From Pseudomonadota bacterium (GTDB lineage: Bacteria; Pseudomonadota; Gammaproteobacteria; Burkholderiales; Burkholderiaceae_C), in the NCBI GenBank assembly GCA_018241225.1, contig JAFEEG010000015.1, forward strand, positions 1 to 64,000: 64,000 bases of DNA, written 5' to 3'. The position numbers and the translations under genes are program-made. Below the pieces are notes generated by a model that was not told the origin of the DNA, searched no databases, and saw only the letters and a program-made list of their open reading frames with translations. This document shows positions 17,169-26,332 of the stretch, piece by piece. How positions within the stretch are numbered: position 1 is the first letter of the stretch; each line of letters begins with the position of its first letter.

Positions 17169-17720
17169 CTACCTGGCAGGCAGCGCCGAACCCAGCTTGC
17201 GAATGCGCAGCGCCGCCATGACCTGGAACACGCCGTAGATCAGCACGAAAGCGCCGATCCACACCGTGACGGACGCCAGGCCCGCCGCCGGGTAGGCAAA
17301 AAAGAGAACGCCCAGGATGATGGACAGGAGCCCGCTCAGGCCGATCCACCATTCGCCCTCGATCTGCTCGCGCACCCGAATGGCGAACACGATGCGATAG
17401 ATGCCGCCCACCACCAGCCAGGCCGCCAGGAACAAGAGCACCACGCCCGCCACGGCACCGGGGAAGATCACGGCCACCAGTCCGAATGCAATCGAAGCCA
17501 GCGCATAGAGAACCAGCCAGCCCTTGGAGATGGGCGTGCTCTTGTCGAACAGCGCCACCAGGCTGGTCACGCCCTCGGCCAGGGCCATCACGCCGAAGGC
17601 CCAGGCCAGGGCCAGCGCGGTGGACAGTGGCCACACCACCGCACCAATGCCGAACAGGATGGAGATCACACCGTACAGCGCCAGTACCCACCAGCCGCGT
17701 TGGATCGTGTGCAACAACAT
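17169..17720 (-). CDS. HdeD-family (DUF308) membrane protein
   Basis: The product is a 183-residue protein with about six transmembrane helices arranged as repeated pairs (GWWVLALYGVISILFGIGAV, GWLVLYALASIAFGLVAVI, GEWWIGLSGLLSIILGVLFF). This is the DUF308 pattern of HdeD, linked to acid resistance in E. coli. Its molecular action is unknown. GGGAG precedes the ATG at 17718-17720, and an extension upstream was rejected. It stands alone between the kinase and the thioesterase fusion. Confidence 0.88.
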   Translation of the reverse strand: MLLHTIQRGWWVLALYGVISILFGIGAVVWPLSTALALAWAFGVMALAEGVTSLVALFDKSTPISKGWLVLYALASIAFGLVAVIFPGAVAGVVLLFLAAWLVVGGIYRIVFAIRVREQIEGEWWIGLSGLLSIILGVLFFAYPAAGLASVTVWIGAFVLIYGVFQVMAALRIRKLGSALPAR

Positions 17721-17841
17721 ATTCGAATGCTCCCGCTTCTTGAAGTTGAAGGATTGACACCCGGCGGCAGCCGGGCGCCCGCCGCATTCTGTCGTGGCCG
17801 ACGGCAAGCGTCGAGCCGCTTGCCGAAGAATCGGGCGCTTT

Positions 17842-18738
17842 TCAGCCCTTGAGCGAGCGGCTCATCTCCACGTGCGGGATGCCGGCCTCGACAAAGGGCT
17901 CGCCACACGGCACGTAGCCCAGGCGCGCATAGAAGCGCTCGGCGCTGCGCTGCGCATGCAGGTGCACTTCGGTGTCGCCGCGCGCCTTGGCCGCATCTTC
18001 GAGCATGCGCATCACGCGCTCGCCCCAGCCCTCGCCGCGCAGCACGCGGTTGACGGCGACGCGGCCGATGCGTGCGCTACCCGGATGCGCCGCATCGCGC
18101 AGCAGGCGGCCGGTGGCCACCACCTGCCCCAGCCGGTTGCGGGCCACGCCATGCACGGCGGTGGCGTCGTCCGCGTCCCATTCGAGCTCGGCCGGAATGG
18201 ACTGCTCCTCGATGAAGACCGAGCGGCGCAGGGCCGAGGCGCCTTCGCCCAGCTCGTCCCAGCTGCCGGTGTGCAGCGTGCACATGGCTTCGCCAGCCTC
18301 GTAGGCGGTGAGCGTTTCGCGCAGGGCCGGCGGCACCGGGCGCGAGGTCTGCGTGGCCGGGTCGGCGAACACGTAGACCAGATCGCAGCCCACCAGGAAC
18401 TGCTCGCCCCGGAACAGCGCACCTTCGAACAGGATGGACGAGTTGCCGATGCGGGCGCAGCGCATGGCCACGTCGAGCACGTCGTCCACGCGCCCCGAGG
18501 CATGGAAGTCCACCGTGGCCTTGCGCACGTACAGGTCGCCTTGCAGCGAATGCATCGACTCTTCGTAGGGCAAGGCCAGCTCGCGCCAGTAGTCGGCCAC
18601 CGCCGTGTCGAAGTACATCAGGTAGTGGGCGTTGAAGACGATCTTCTGCATGTCCACCTCGGCCCAGCGCACGCGCAGGCGGTGGAAGAAGCGGAAGTCG
18701 GCACGCGTGCGCGGGGCATTGGGCTCGAAGGCTTGCAT
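17842..18738 (-). CDS. Acyl-CoA thioesterase (YbgC/FadM type) fused to GNAT acetyltransferase
   Basis: The product is a 298-residue two-domain protein. Residues about 15-150 are a hotdog thioesterase with RVRWAEVDMQKIVFNAHYLMYFD, which carries the catalytic Asp in the usual (D/E)xxxxVxxxxY setting. Residues about 155-298 form a GNAT domain of ElaA type (LRRSVFIEEQSIPAELEWD, GRVAVNRVLRGEGWGERVM as the acetyl-CoA loop, and AERFYARLGY). The frame is continuous through the linker, so the fusion is real. The substrates are unknown. The esterase gene lies 27 bases upstream in the same direction, so the two may be co-transcribed. Confidence 0.87.
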   Translation of the reverse strand: MQAFEPNAPRTRADFRFFHRLRVRWAEVDMQKIVFNAHYLMYFDTAVADYWRELALPYEESMHSLQGDLYVRKATVDFHASGRVDDVLDVAMRCARIGNSSILFEGALFRGEQFLVGCDLVYVFADPATQTSRPVPPALRETLTAYEAGEAMCTLHTGSWDELGEGASALRRSVFIEEQSIPAELEWDADDATAVHGVARNRLGQVVATGRLLRDAAHPGSARIGRVAVNRVLRGEGWGERVMRMLEDAAKARGDTEVHLHAQRSAERFYARLGYVPCGEPFVEAGIPHVEMSRSLKG

Positions 18739-18765
18739 GGCTTGTCTCTTTTTTCTCGGAATCGT

Positions 18766-19710
18766 TTAGGGAAAAAGGGCCTGGGCCAGCGCGCGCGCGG
18801 CATCGGCCTGCGCCTGCAAGGCCTCGGGAACGGCGCGGCCCATCTTGACGAATTCGTGGGTCACGCCGCGGTAGATCTCCAGGTCTACCGCCACGCCGGC
18901 GGCGCGCAGCTTGTCGGCATAGGCAATGCCCTCGTCCACCAGCGGGTCGACCTCGGCCAGGCCGATCCAGGCCGGTGCAACGCCTTCCACATCGTCGGCC
19001 AGCAGGGGCGCAAAGCGCCAGTCTTCGCGCTGCTCACGGCTGGAGATGTACTGGCCGAAGAAGTAGTCGATGAGCGCCTTGGACAGCAGCGGCGCATGGG
19101 TGAGCAGGCGGTGCGAATCGGTGTCCTGGCGCGCGGTGGTGCCGGGGTAGAACAGCATCTGCAGCGCCACGGCGATGCCCGCATCGCGCGCCTGGATGGC
19201 GCAGGCCGCGGCCAGCGTGCCGCCGGCGCTGTCACCGCCCACGGCCAGGCGCGATGTGTCCAGGCCCAGGGCGCTGCCGCCCTCGCCTGCCACGAAGGCA
19301 AAGGTGTCCCACGCGTCGTTGTGCGCGGTGGGAAAGCGGTGCTCCGGGGCCAGCCGGTAGTCCAGCGACACCACGGCGCAGCCGGCCTTGTGGGCCAGCA
19401 CGCGGCACAGCGTGTCGTGCGTGGCGATGCTGCCGATGGTGAAGCCGCCGCCATGAAAATACAGCAGCACCGGCAGCCGCTCGCTCGACGGCGCATACAG
19501 GCGAATGGGCAGTTGCACGCCGTCGCGCGAGGTCACCTGGTGGTCTTCGACCCGGGCCAGTTGCGGGCGCGGCACTTCGAGCACGCCTGCGGCCTTCTCG
19601 TAGGACGCGCGTGCTTCTTGCGGGCTGAGGGTGTAAAGCGGCGGATGGCCAGCGCGTTCCATGCGCTCGACCACGCCCGCCATCTTCGGATTGAGGGATG
19701 GGGCTTTCAC
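18766..19710 (-). CDS. Alpha/beta hydrolase, HSL-family esterase
   Basis: The product is a 314-residue esterase of hormone-sensitive-lipase type. The oxyanion motif HGGG is in LLYFHGGGFTIGS (about 90), the nucleophile Ser is in GDSAGG (about 160), the Asp is in EVDPLVDEG and the His in GVTHEFVKMG. It should hydrolyse short-chain esters; the natural substrate is unknown. There is no signal peptide, so it is cytoplasmic. It is divergent from the alcohol dehydrogenase gene. Confidence 0.9.
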   Translation of the reverse strand: MKAPSLNPKMAGVVERMERAGHPPLYTLSPQEARASYEKAAGVLEVPRPQLARVEDHQVTSRDGVQLPIRLYAPSSERLPVLLYFHGGGFTIGSIATHDTLCRVLAHKAGCAVVSLDYRLAPEHRFPTAHNDAWDTFAFVAGEGGSALGLDTSRLAVGGDSAGGTLAAACAIQARDAGIAVALQMLFYPGTTARQDTDSHRLLTHAPLLSKALIDYFFGQYISSREQREDWRFAPLLADDVEGVAPAWIGLAEVDPLVDEGIAYADKLRAAGVAVDLEIYRGVTHEFVKMGRAVPEALQAQADAARALAQALFP

Positions 19711-19818
19711 TGGCGGGGAATGATTGATGTGGGGTAGCGGTTGCGGCTGTCGCCCTTGCGACCCCGGCTTGCGGGGTCAAGGGTTTCTTTCCTGCGCCGC
19801 CCGGGGCCGGATTTGCTA

Positions 19819-19837
19819 GATTGGACGGCTCCCAATC
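19819..19837. promoter_or_regulatory. Inverted repeat upstream of the alcohol dehydrogenase
   Basis: GATTGG (19819-19824) and CCAATC (19832-19837) are perfect complements separated by 7 bases, 27 bases before the dehydrogenase start. It may be an operator or may form a leader hairpin. Confidence 0.25.
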
Positions 19838-19863
19838 GTAGCCTCCCCGAAGAAGACGACACC

Positions 19864-21000
19864 ATGGCGCTCATCCAATACCTGACCCAAGTCCAGTTCG
19901 AATTCGGAGCCATCCGCCTGCTCAGCAGCGAATGCGCCCGCGTGGGCATCAACCGCCCCCTGATCGTGACCGATGCCGGCGTGCGTGCGGCCGGCGTGCT
20001 GCAAAAGGCGCTCGATGCGTTGGCCGACCTGGAAGTGGCGGTGTTCGACCAGACGCCGTCGAACCCCACCGAGGCCGCCGTGCGCGCCGCCGTGGAGGTG
20101 TACCGCAGCCAGCGCTGCGACGGCCTGGTGGCCGTGGGCGGCGGCTCGGCCATCGACTGCGCCAAGGGCGTGGCCATTGCCGCCACGCACGAAGGCCCGC
20201 TCAAGACCTACGCCACCATCGAAGGCGGCTCGCCCAAGATCACCGAGCGGGTGGCCCCGCTCATCGCCGTGCCCACCACGGCCGGTACCGGCAGCGAAGT
20301 GGCGCGCGGCGCCATCGTCATCGTGGACGACCACCGCAAGCTGGGTTTTCACAGCTGGAACATCATGCCCAAGGCCGCCATCTGCGACCCGGAACTCACG
20401 CTGGGCCTGCCGCCGCGCCTGACGGCCGCCACCGGCATGGACGCCATCGCCCACTGCATGGAGACCTTCATGTCGGCCGCCTTCAACCCGCCCGCCGACG
20501 GCATTGCGCTGGACGGCCTGGAGCGCGCCTGGGGCCACATCGAGCGCGCCACCAACAACGGCAGCGACCGCGATGCGCGGCTGAACCTCATGAGCGCATC
20601 GATGCAAGGGGCCATGGCCTTCCAGAAGGGCCTGGGCTGCGTGCATTCGCTCAGCCACAGCCTGGGCGGCATCGATCCGCGCCTGCACCACGGCACGCTC
20701 AACGCCATGTTCCTGCCGGCCGTCATCGCCTTCAACAGCGAGGCCGAATCGGTGCGCAAGGACCAGCGCCTGCAGCGCATGGCCCAGGCCATGCACCTGG
20801 ACACCGCCGCCGACCTGGGCCCGGCCATCCGCGACATGAACGCCCGCCTGGGCCTGCCCAAGGGGCTGGCCGAGATGGGCGTCACGCCCGCGATGTTCGA
20901 GGGGATCATCGACGGCGCCATGGCCGACCACTGCCACAAGACCAACCCGCGGCTGGCCTCGCGCGAGGACTACAAGCAGATGCTCGAAACGTCGATGTAG
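19864..21000 (+). CDS. Iron-containing alcohol dehydrogenase (group III)
   Basis: The product is 378 residues. The NAD-binding part has VAVGGGSAIDCAKGVA and PTTAGTGSE. The metal-binding part has MDAIAHCMETF and GCVHSLSHSLGG plus a further His in RLHHGTLNA. The family oxidises primary alcohols or reduces aldehydes with NAD(P) and Fe or Zn. The ATG at 19864 is preceded by a GAAGA-rich ribosome site; longer frames upstream are rejected. The NMO gene converges on it. Confidence 0.92.
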   Translation: MALIQYLTQVQFEFGAIRLLSSECARVGINRPLIVTDAGVRAAGVLQKALDALADLEVAVFDQTPSNPTEAAVRAAVEVYRSQRCDGLVAVGGGSAIDCAKGVAIAATHEGPLKTYATIEGGSPKITERVAPLIAVPTTAGTGSEVARGAIVIVDDHRKLGFHSWNIMPKAAICDPELTLGLPPRLTAATGMDAIAHCMETFMSAAFNPPADGIALDGLERAWGHIERATNNGSDRDARLNLMSASMQGAMAFQKGLGCVHSLSHSLGGIDPRLHHGTLNAMFLPAVIAFNSEAESVRKDQRLQRMAQAMHLDTAADLGPAIRDMNARLGLPKGLAEMGVTPAMFEGIIDGAMADHCHKTNPRLASREDYKQMLETSM

Positions 21001-21008
21001 GGCGCGAG

Positions 21009-22050
<1,042 letters not shown>

Positions 22051-22653
22051 TCATGGCGAGACGACGCTCAGCACGTCGTGCGCCACGGCCTTCATCCAGG
22101 CCGCGTCGCTTCTCAGCATGGGCTGCGAAAAGGCCTTGGCGAAGGTGGGCCGCACGATCTTGGCGTAGTTCAGCGTGCCCAGGATGATCGTCAGCACGAC
22201 CACGGCCGGCAATTCGCGGCGGATCAGGCCAGCGGCCTGCGCGTCGGCGAGCAGCGCCAGGCTGTCGAACAGGAACTTCTCCAGCGGACGTGCCTGGGCC
22301 TGCTGGATGCGCTCGGCGTTGTCCAGCAGCTCGCGCGTGACCAGCTTGAAGCCCGTCGGGCGGGCCTGCATCCACTCCACCTGCAGCGCCACGTAGGCCT
22401 GCAGGCGCTCCTGAAGGTTGCCGGCCTTGTCGACGCGCTTGTGCATGCGCGCCATGAGTTCCTCGGCCTGCTTTTCCAGCACGGCCCGGTACAGCGTTTC
22501 CTTGCTCGGAAAGTGGTGCAGCAGCCCCGGGTTGCCCACCTCGCAGTCCCGCGCAATGGCCGAGAGCGAGGCGCCCTGGAACCCGTGGTCGGCAAAGTGC
22601 TGCTCGGCGCGATCGAGGATCAGGTCCTTGCGGGTCTTGGGTGGGCTGGCCAT
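22051..22653 (-). CDS. TetR/AcrR-family repressor
   Basis: The product is about 200 residues. The N-terminal helix-turn-helix (ILDRAEQHFADHGFQGASLSAIARDCEVGNPGLLHHFPSKETLY pattern, cited in part) is classic TetR, and the C-terminal ligand domain is unspecific. The ATG at 22651-22653 is preferred to a TTG 24 bases upstream. It lies 27 bases after the Rieske oxygenase stop. The palindromic operator between the boxes of the promoter at 23885-23914 is probably its own target, so it would repress the operon that encodes it. Confidence 0.9.
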   Translation of the reverse strand: MASPPKTRKDLILDRAEQHFADHGFQGASLSAIARDCEVGNPGLLHHFPSKETLYRAVLEKQAEELMARMHKRVDKAGNLQERLQAYVALQVEWMQARPTGFKLVTRELLDNAERIQQAQARPLEKFLFDSLALLADAQAAGLIRRELPAVVVLTIILGTLNYAKIVRPTFAKAFSQPMLRSDAAWMKAVAHDVLSVVSP

Positions 22654-22680
22654 CTCGGGGGATTGTAGAAATCGCAAGGC

Positions 22681-23829
22681 TCAAGGGCTTGCGTCTACAA
22701 GCTGCTGCGCAAGCTGCTCATGAAAGCGCGAAGCGCTGTACTCGAAGGTGCCGAAGGTGAAGAACTCGTTGGCGCCGCTGGCCATGCCCGACTGGATCGA
22801 TTCGGCCAGCGCGTAGTCTTCTGCCAGGGTGCGGCGGTACAGCGCCACGTTGGCCTCCCAGTGCGCCCGGGCCTTGTCCGTGGCGGGGGCTTCGGGAATC
22901 AGCGTGAGCTCGTGCACGCGGGTACGGTTGGGGCCCAGCGGCTCCAGGCTGCTGAGCTGCGCATGGTCGGGCTGCACCAGGATGGTCGTGTTCGGGAAGA
23001 AGAAGTAGGTCAGGTTGCCCCAACGGCGAGGCTCGAAGCCCTGGGCCGGCGGCGCGTCCTGCGCGAACTTCGACTTGATGAGGTACAGGCGCCGGTTGAG
23101 ATCGAACTCGTCCACCACCTGCATGTTGCCCACGAACATGTGGGCGATGGTGTCGCGATGCGCCACCTTGAAGTGATAGGCCTCGAAGGAGCCGTCGACC
23201 AGCAGCTTCCAGTTGGCCGCGACCTCGTACGAACGCGGCGCAAAGCCCACCGGCGCACGCAGGCCTGTCAGCGACTCGAGGTTGTCCATCAGCTCGCCCA
23301 GGTGGGCGCCAGGGTCGCTGTTCGCCTGCGCCGCATCGAGCACGACCCACACGACCCCCGCCCGCTCGATCGTGGCCAGCTTGCGCAACCCCGACTCTTC
23401 CTGCTTGAGGCAGGGAAAGCCGAAGGATTCGGGCACGCCGCGCAAGGCGCCGTCGGGTTTGTAGGTCCACGCGTGGTACGGGCAGACGAATGCGCGTGCC
23501 TGGCTGCCGCTGCCCTCGGGCACCACCCGCGCGCCGCGGTGCCGGCACACGTTCAGGAAGGCCTGCACCCGGCCGTCTTCCTGGCGCACCAGCAGCAGTG
23601 CAGTGCCCATGTGCGCGAGCGACAGCCATGCGCCGGGCGCTGCCAGCGACGAACTGGCGGCCACCGGTTGCGAATGGCGGCGCAGCAACTGCTGCTCCTG
23701 CTTGCTGGTGGTCTCGTCCGTGTACCGGGCCACCCGAACCTGGCTGCCCTGCCCTTGCGCCTCGGCGCGCCCGGCCTGCATGGCGGCGCTGGCCCTGCGA
23801 TGGAGTTCGACTGCGAAGTCTTCGCGCAT
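22681..23829 (-). CDS. Rieske non-heme iron oxygenase, alpha subunit
   Basis: The product is 382 residues. The Rieske 2Fe-2S ligands are Cys95-x-His97 (NVCRHRGA) and Cys116-x2-His119 (FVCPYHAW). The mononuclear iron site is in NWKLLVDGSFEAYHFKVAH with the two His of the 2-His-1-carboxylate set. Such oxygenases hydroxylate or demethylate aromatic or quaternary-amine substrates and need a reductase. No reductase or ferredoxin gene is adjacent, so a partner must be elsewhere. AAGGA precedes the ATG. It heads a transcript that continues into TetR and NMO. Confidence 0.9.
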   Translation of the reverse strand: MREDFAVELHRRASAAMQAGRAEAQGQGSQVRVARYTDETTSKQEQQLLRRHSQPVAASSSLAAPGAWLSLAHMGTALLLVRQEDGRVQAFLNVCRHRGARVVPEGSGSQARAFVCPYHAWTYKPDGALRGVPESFGFPCLKQEESGLRKLATIERAGVVWVVLDAAQANSDPGAHLGELMDNLESLTGLRAPVGFAPRSYEVAANWKLLVDGSFEAYHFKVAHRDTIAHMFVGNMQVVDEFDLNRRLYLIKSKFAQDAPPAQGFEPRRWGNLTYFFFPNTTILVQPDHAQLSSLEPLGPNRTRVHELTLIPEAPATDKARAHWEANVALYRRTLAEDYALAESIQSGMASGANEFFTFGTFEYSASRFHEQLAQQLVDASP

Positions 23830-23884
23830 CTGACGGGATCCTTCTTGCGGTTCGATGCCTGCCCGTCGGTGCGCGGGCGGATCC

Positions 23885-23914
23885 AGTCTACCGACTGATC
23901 AGTCAGTCCGTCAA
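23885..23914 (-). promoter_or_regulatory. Promoter of the Rieske operon with an embedded TetR-type operator
   Basis: On the minus strand TTGACG (-35, 23909-23914) and TAGACT (-10, 23885-23890) are separated by exactly 18 bases. The spacer contains the perfect palindrome GACTGATCAGTC (23893-23904), flanked by a further CAGTC half. A repressor bound there would block RNA polymerase. The promoter overlaps the end of the VOC gene, and transcription should start near 23878, about 50 bases before the oxygenase ATG. Confidence 0.65.
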
Positions 23915-24289
23915 CGCCTCGTCGTGGGTTCGGATCTCGATGTTGTGCCGGTCGAGGTCGTAGAAGTACAGCGCCTGCGCCCAGCCGCGCGCACCCATTT
24001 GCGCGGCGGTCTGGCCGTCTCGGGAAAACGGCGTACCGCCGAACGGAATGCCTGCGGCCTGCAGCCGCGCACGCACGGCGTCGAAGGCAGCGCGATCCAG
24101 GCTGAAAGCCACATGGGCAGGGTCCTTGGGTGGCTCGGCCAGCAGGTCGACGGTGCAGTGGTCGTTCACGCGCAGCACTTCGAACGGGGCCGCATGCCCT
24201 TCGTGCCGCAGGCCCAGGATCTGTTCATAGAAACGGGCAGAGGCCTGGGCGTCGCTGACGCGCAGGATGAGGTGGTCGATCTGGAGCAT
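23903..24289 (-). CDS. VOC (glyoxalase/bleomycin-resistance) family protein
   Basis: The product is 128 residues made of one vicinal-oxygen-chelate unit: LQIDHLILRVSDAQASARFY with the first metal His, VAFSLDRAAFDAV, and LYFYDLDRHNIEIR with the C-terminal Glu ligand. Function within this large superfamily cannot be assigned. AAGGAAG precedes the start. It is divergent from the nitrile hydratase genes with 57 bases between start codons. Its 3' end carries the promoter of the Rieske operon. Confidence 0.87.
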   Translation of the reverse strand: MLQIDHLILRVSDAQASARFYEQILGLRHEGHAAPFEVLRVNDHCTVDLLAEPPKDPAHVAFSLDRAAFDAVRARLQAAGIPFGGTPFSRDGQTAAQMGARGWAQALYFYDLDRHNIEIRTHDEALTD

Positions 24290-24346
24290 GTCGTTGTCTT
24301 CCTTGGCGCCGCTTTGCATCGCGGCGGGCGAGAGTAGCATTCGCCC

Positions 24347-25006
24347 ATGGCGCACGAGCATCACGATCACGACGGGCACGAGCACGATCACCACCACCAC
24401 GATGAAGGCGACCACAGCGACATCGGCGCGATGGACCTTCGCGTGCGGGCGCTGGAAACCGTGCTCACGCAAAAGGGCTACATCGATCCGGCCGCGCTCG
24501 ATGTGCTGATCGACACCTACCAGACCCGCATCGGCCCGCGCAACGGCGCGCGCGTGGTGGCCCGGGCATGGAGCGACCCGGCCTTTGCCGACTGGCTTGC
24601 GCAGGATGCCACGGCGGCCATTGCCTCGCTGGGCTTCACCGGCCGCCAGGGCGAACACATGGTGGCCGTGTTCAACGACCAGGAACAGCACCACATGGTC
24701 GTGTGCACCCTGTGCAGCTGCTACCCCTGGCCGGTGCTGGGCCTGCCGCCCACCTGGTACAAGAGCGCACCCTACCGTTCGCGCGCCGTGCGCGACCCGC
24801 GTGGCGTGCTGGCCGAATTCGGCGTGCAACTGCCTGCCGCCACCGCCATCCGCGTCTGGGATTCGACGGCCGAACTGCGCTACCTCGTGATTCCCCGCCG
24901 CCCTGAGGGCACCGAAGGCTGGAGCGAAGATGCGCTGGCCGACCTGGTCACGCGCGACTCCATGATCGGCACGGGCCTGGCTCGACAACCCGGGAGCGCG
25001 GCATGA
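24347..25006 (+). CDS. nthA: Cobalt-type nitrile hydratase, alpha subunit
   Basis: The product is 219 residues. The metal-binding claw is V-C120-T-L-C123-S-C125. Thr after the first Cys marks the cobalt type (iron types have Ser there). The downstream [15 protein letters not shown] and [13 protein letters not shown] are strongly conserved. It hydrates nitriles to amides as an alpha/beta heterodimer. The first 23 residues are unusual: 11 His with Asp and Glu ([18 protein letters not shown]), a likely metal-collecting extension. It overlaps the beta gene by 4 bases. Confidence 0.95.
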   Translation: MAHEHHDHDGHEHDHHHHDEGDHSDIGAMDLRVRALETVLTQKGYIDPAALDVLIDTYQTRIGPRNGARVVARAWSDPAFADWLAQDATAAIASLGFTGRQGEHMVAVFNDQEQHHMVVCTLCSCYPWPVLGLPPTWYKSAPYRSRAVRDPRGVLAEFGVQLPAATAIRVWDSTAELRYLVIPRRPEGTEGWSEDALADLVTRDSMIGTGLARQPGSAA

Positions 25007-25668
25007 GCTACGTGAGCCATGCCGACCTTGGCGGCCAAAGGGTGCCCGGCGTCATCGTCCCCGAAGCCGAAGGCGATCTCTTCCACGCCGCGTGGGAGCC
25101 TCGCGCGCTGGCCCTGACGCTGGCCATGGGCGCCACCGGCAGCTGGAACATCGACGCCAGCCGCAGCGCCCGCGAAACCCTGCCCGACTACGCACGGCTG
25201 AGCTACTACCAGATCTGGCTGGCCGCCATGGAAAAGCTGATGGCCGAGCGCGGCCAGGTCTTGCCCGACGAGATCGAGGCCGGCCGCATGCTGCACGCCC
25301 CGGCCACCGTCAAGCGTGTGCTGCACGCCGCCGATGTGCCGCAGGCGCTGGCCAAGGGCTCGCCCACCGAGCGCCCTGCCCCTTCGCCGGCGCGCTTTGC
25401 CGTGGGCCAGCAGGTGCGTACGCGCGATGCCCAGGTGGACCATCACACCCGGCTGCCGGGCTATGCACGCGGCAAGGTCGGCCGCATCGAGCGCGTGAAC
25501 GGCGCGCATGTGTTTGCCGATGCCAACGCCCAGCTCATCGGCGAGGCGCCGCAGTGGCTCTACACCGTGTGCTTCGACGGCCGGGCGCTGTGGGGCGACG
25601 AGGCCCAGCCGGGCCTCACCGTTTCGGTCGATGCCTGGGAAAGCTACCTGGAACCCGAGCCGCAATGA
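25003..25668 (+). CDS. nthB: Nitrile hydratase, beta subunit
   Basis: The product is 221 residues of standard beta-subunit length. The helical N-terminal half includes [18 protein letters not shown] and [16 protein letters not shown]. The C-terminal SH3-like barrel has [27 protein letters not shown] and a WGDEAQP loop that closes over the active site. It pairs with the alpha subunit and provides conserved Arg that stabilise the oxidised Cys claw. It starts inside the alpha stop and ends inside the accessory gene start, both ATGA. Confidence 0.95.
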   Translation: MSYVSHADLGGQRVPGVIVPEAEGDLFHAAWEPRALALTLAMGATGSWNIDASRSARETLPDYARLSYYQIWLAAMEKLMAERGQVLPDEIEAGRMLHAPATVKRVLHAADVPQALAKGSPTERPAPSPARFAVGQQVRTRDAQVDHHTRLPGYARGKVGRIERVNGAHVFADANAQLIGEAPQWLYTVCFDGRALWGDEAQPGLTVSVDAWESYLEPEPQ

Positions 25669-26030
25669 CCCTGCCCACCGAACTCTTTGCAGGCATGCCC
25701 CAGGATGGCAGCGAGCCTGTGTTCAACGAACCCTGGCAGGCCCATGCCTTTGCCATGGCCGTGTCGCTGCATGCCAGGGGCCTGTTCACCTGGCCCGAAT
25801 GGGCCCAGGCCCTGGCCGAGCAGATCGCCGCGGCGCAAGCCCAGGGCGATGCCGACCTGGGCGACACCTACTACCACCACTGGCTGGCCACGCTGGAGAT
25901 GCTGGTTGCGCGCAAGGGTGCGAGCGATGAACTGGAACTGGCCCGTTATCGCGATGCCTGGCACAGCGCGGCGCACCGTACGCCGCATGGCAAGCCGATC
26001 GAGTTGCGCGAGCAGGACTTCGTCGCCTAG
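25665..26030 (+). CDS. Nitrile hydratase accessory (activator) protein
   Basis: The product is 121 residues and resembles the N-terminal half of the beta subunit: FNEPWQAHAFAMAVSLHARGLFTWPEWAQALA and TYYHHWLATLEMLVARKG. Small proteins of this kind (NhlE/P14K-like) deliver cobalt to the alpha subunit by subunit exchange. Its 4-base overlap with the beta gene supports that role. The set has no adjacent amidase and no cobalt permease. Confidence 0.88.
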   Translation: MTLPTELFAGMPQDGSEPVFNEPWQAHAFAMAVSLHARGLFTWPEWAQALAEQIAAAQAQGDADLGDTYYHHWLATLEMLVARKGASDELELARYRDAWHSAAHRTPHGKPIELREQDFVA

Positions 26031-26052
26031 CGACGCGAGTGGGCGCAGGCCA

Positions 26053-26274
26053 TCAACCCTTCCTGCCTCCGAACACCAGCAACGCCCCACCCACCACGAT
26101 CACGGCCACGCTGGCCCAGGTGGGAAAGACCACGTCCTGCTTTTCCTTCACCGAGAACTCGATCGGGCCGATCTTGGCCTGGTGCGTTTCCTTGGTGAAG
26201 CTGAAGCCGCCCGTGCCGATTCCGGCGATGCCCGCCACGATCAGGATGAGGCCGATGATGCGCGTCACAGTCAT
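26053..26274 (-). CDS. DUF3185-family small membrane protein
   Basis: The product is 73 residues with two membrane helices: TRIIGLILIVAGIAGIGTGG at the N-terminus and WASVAVIVVGGALLVFGGRKG at the C-terminus. A charged loop (KIGPIEFSVKEKQ) lies between. This is the DUF3185 pattern; the role is unknown. It converges on the nitrile hydratase accessory gene with 22 bases between stops. Confidence 0.8.
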   Translation of the reverse strand: MTVTRIIGLILIVAGIAGIGTGGFSFTKETHQAKIGPIEFSVKEKQDVVFPTWASVAVIVVGGALLVFGGRKG

Positions 26275-26332
26275 GATGAAGGTCCAATCTCCTCGCCGGC
26301 AAAAGCGACGTCAATAGCGTGAAAGCAGGCCG

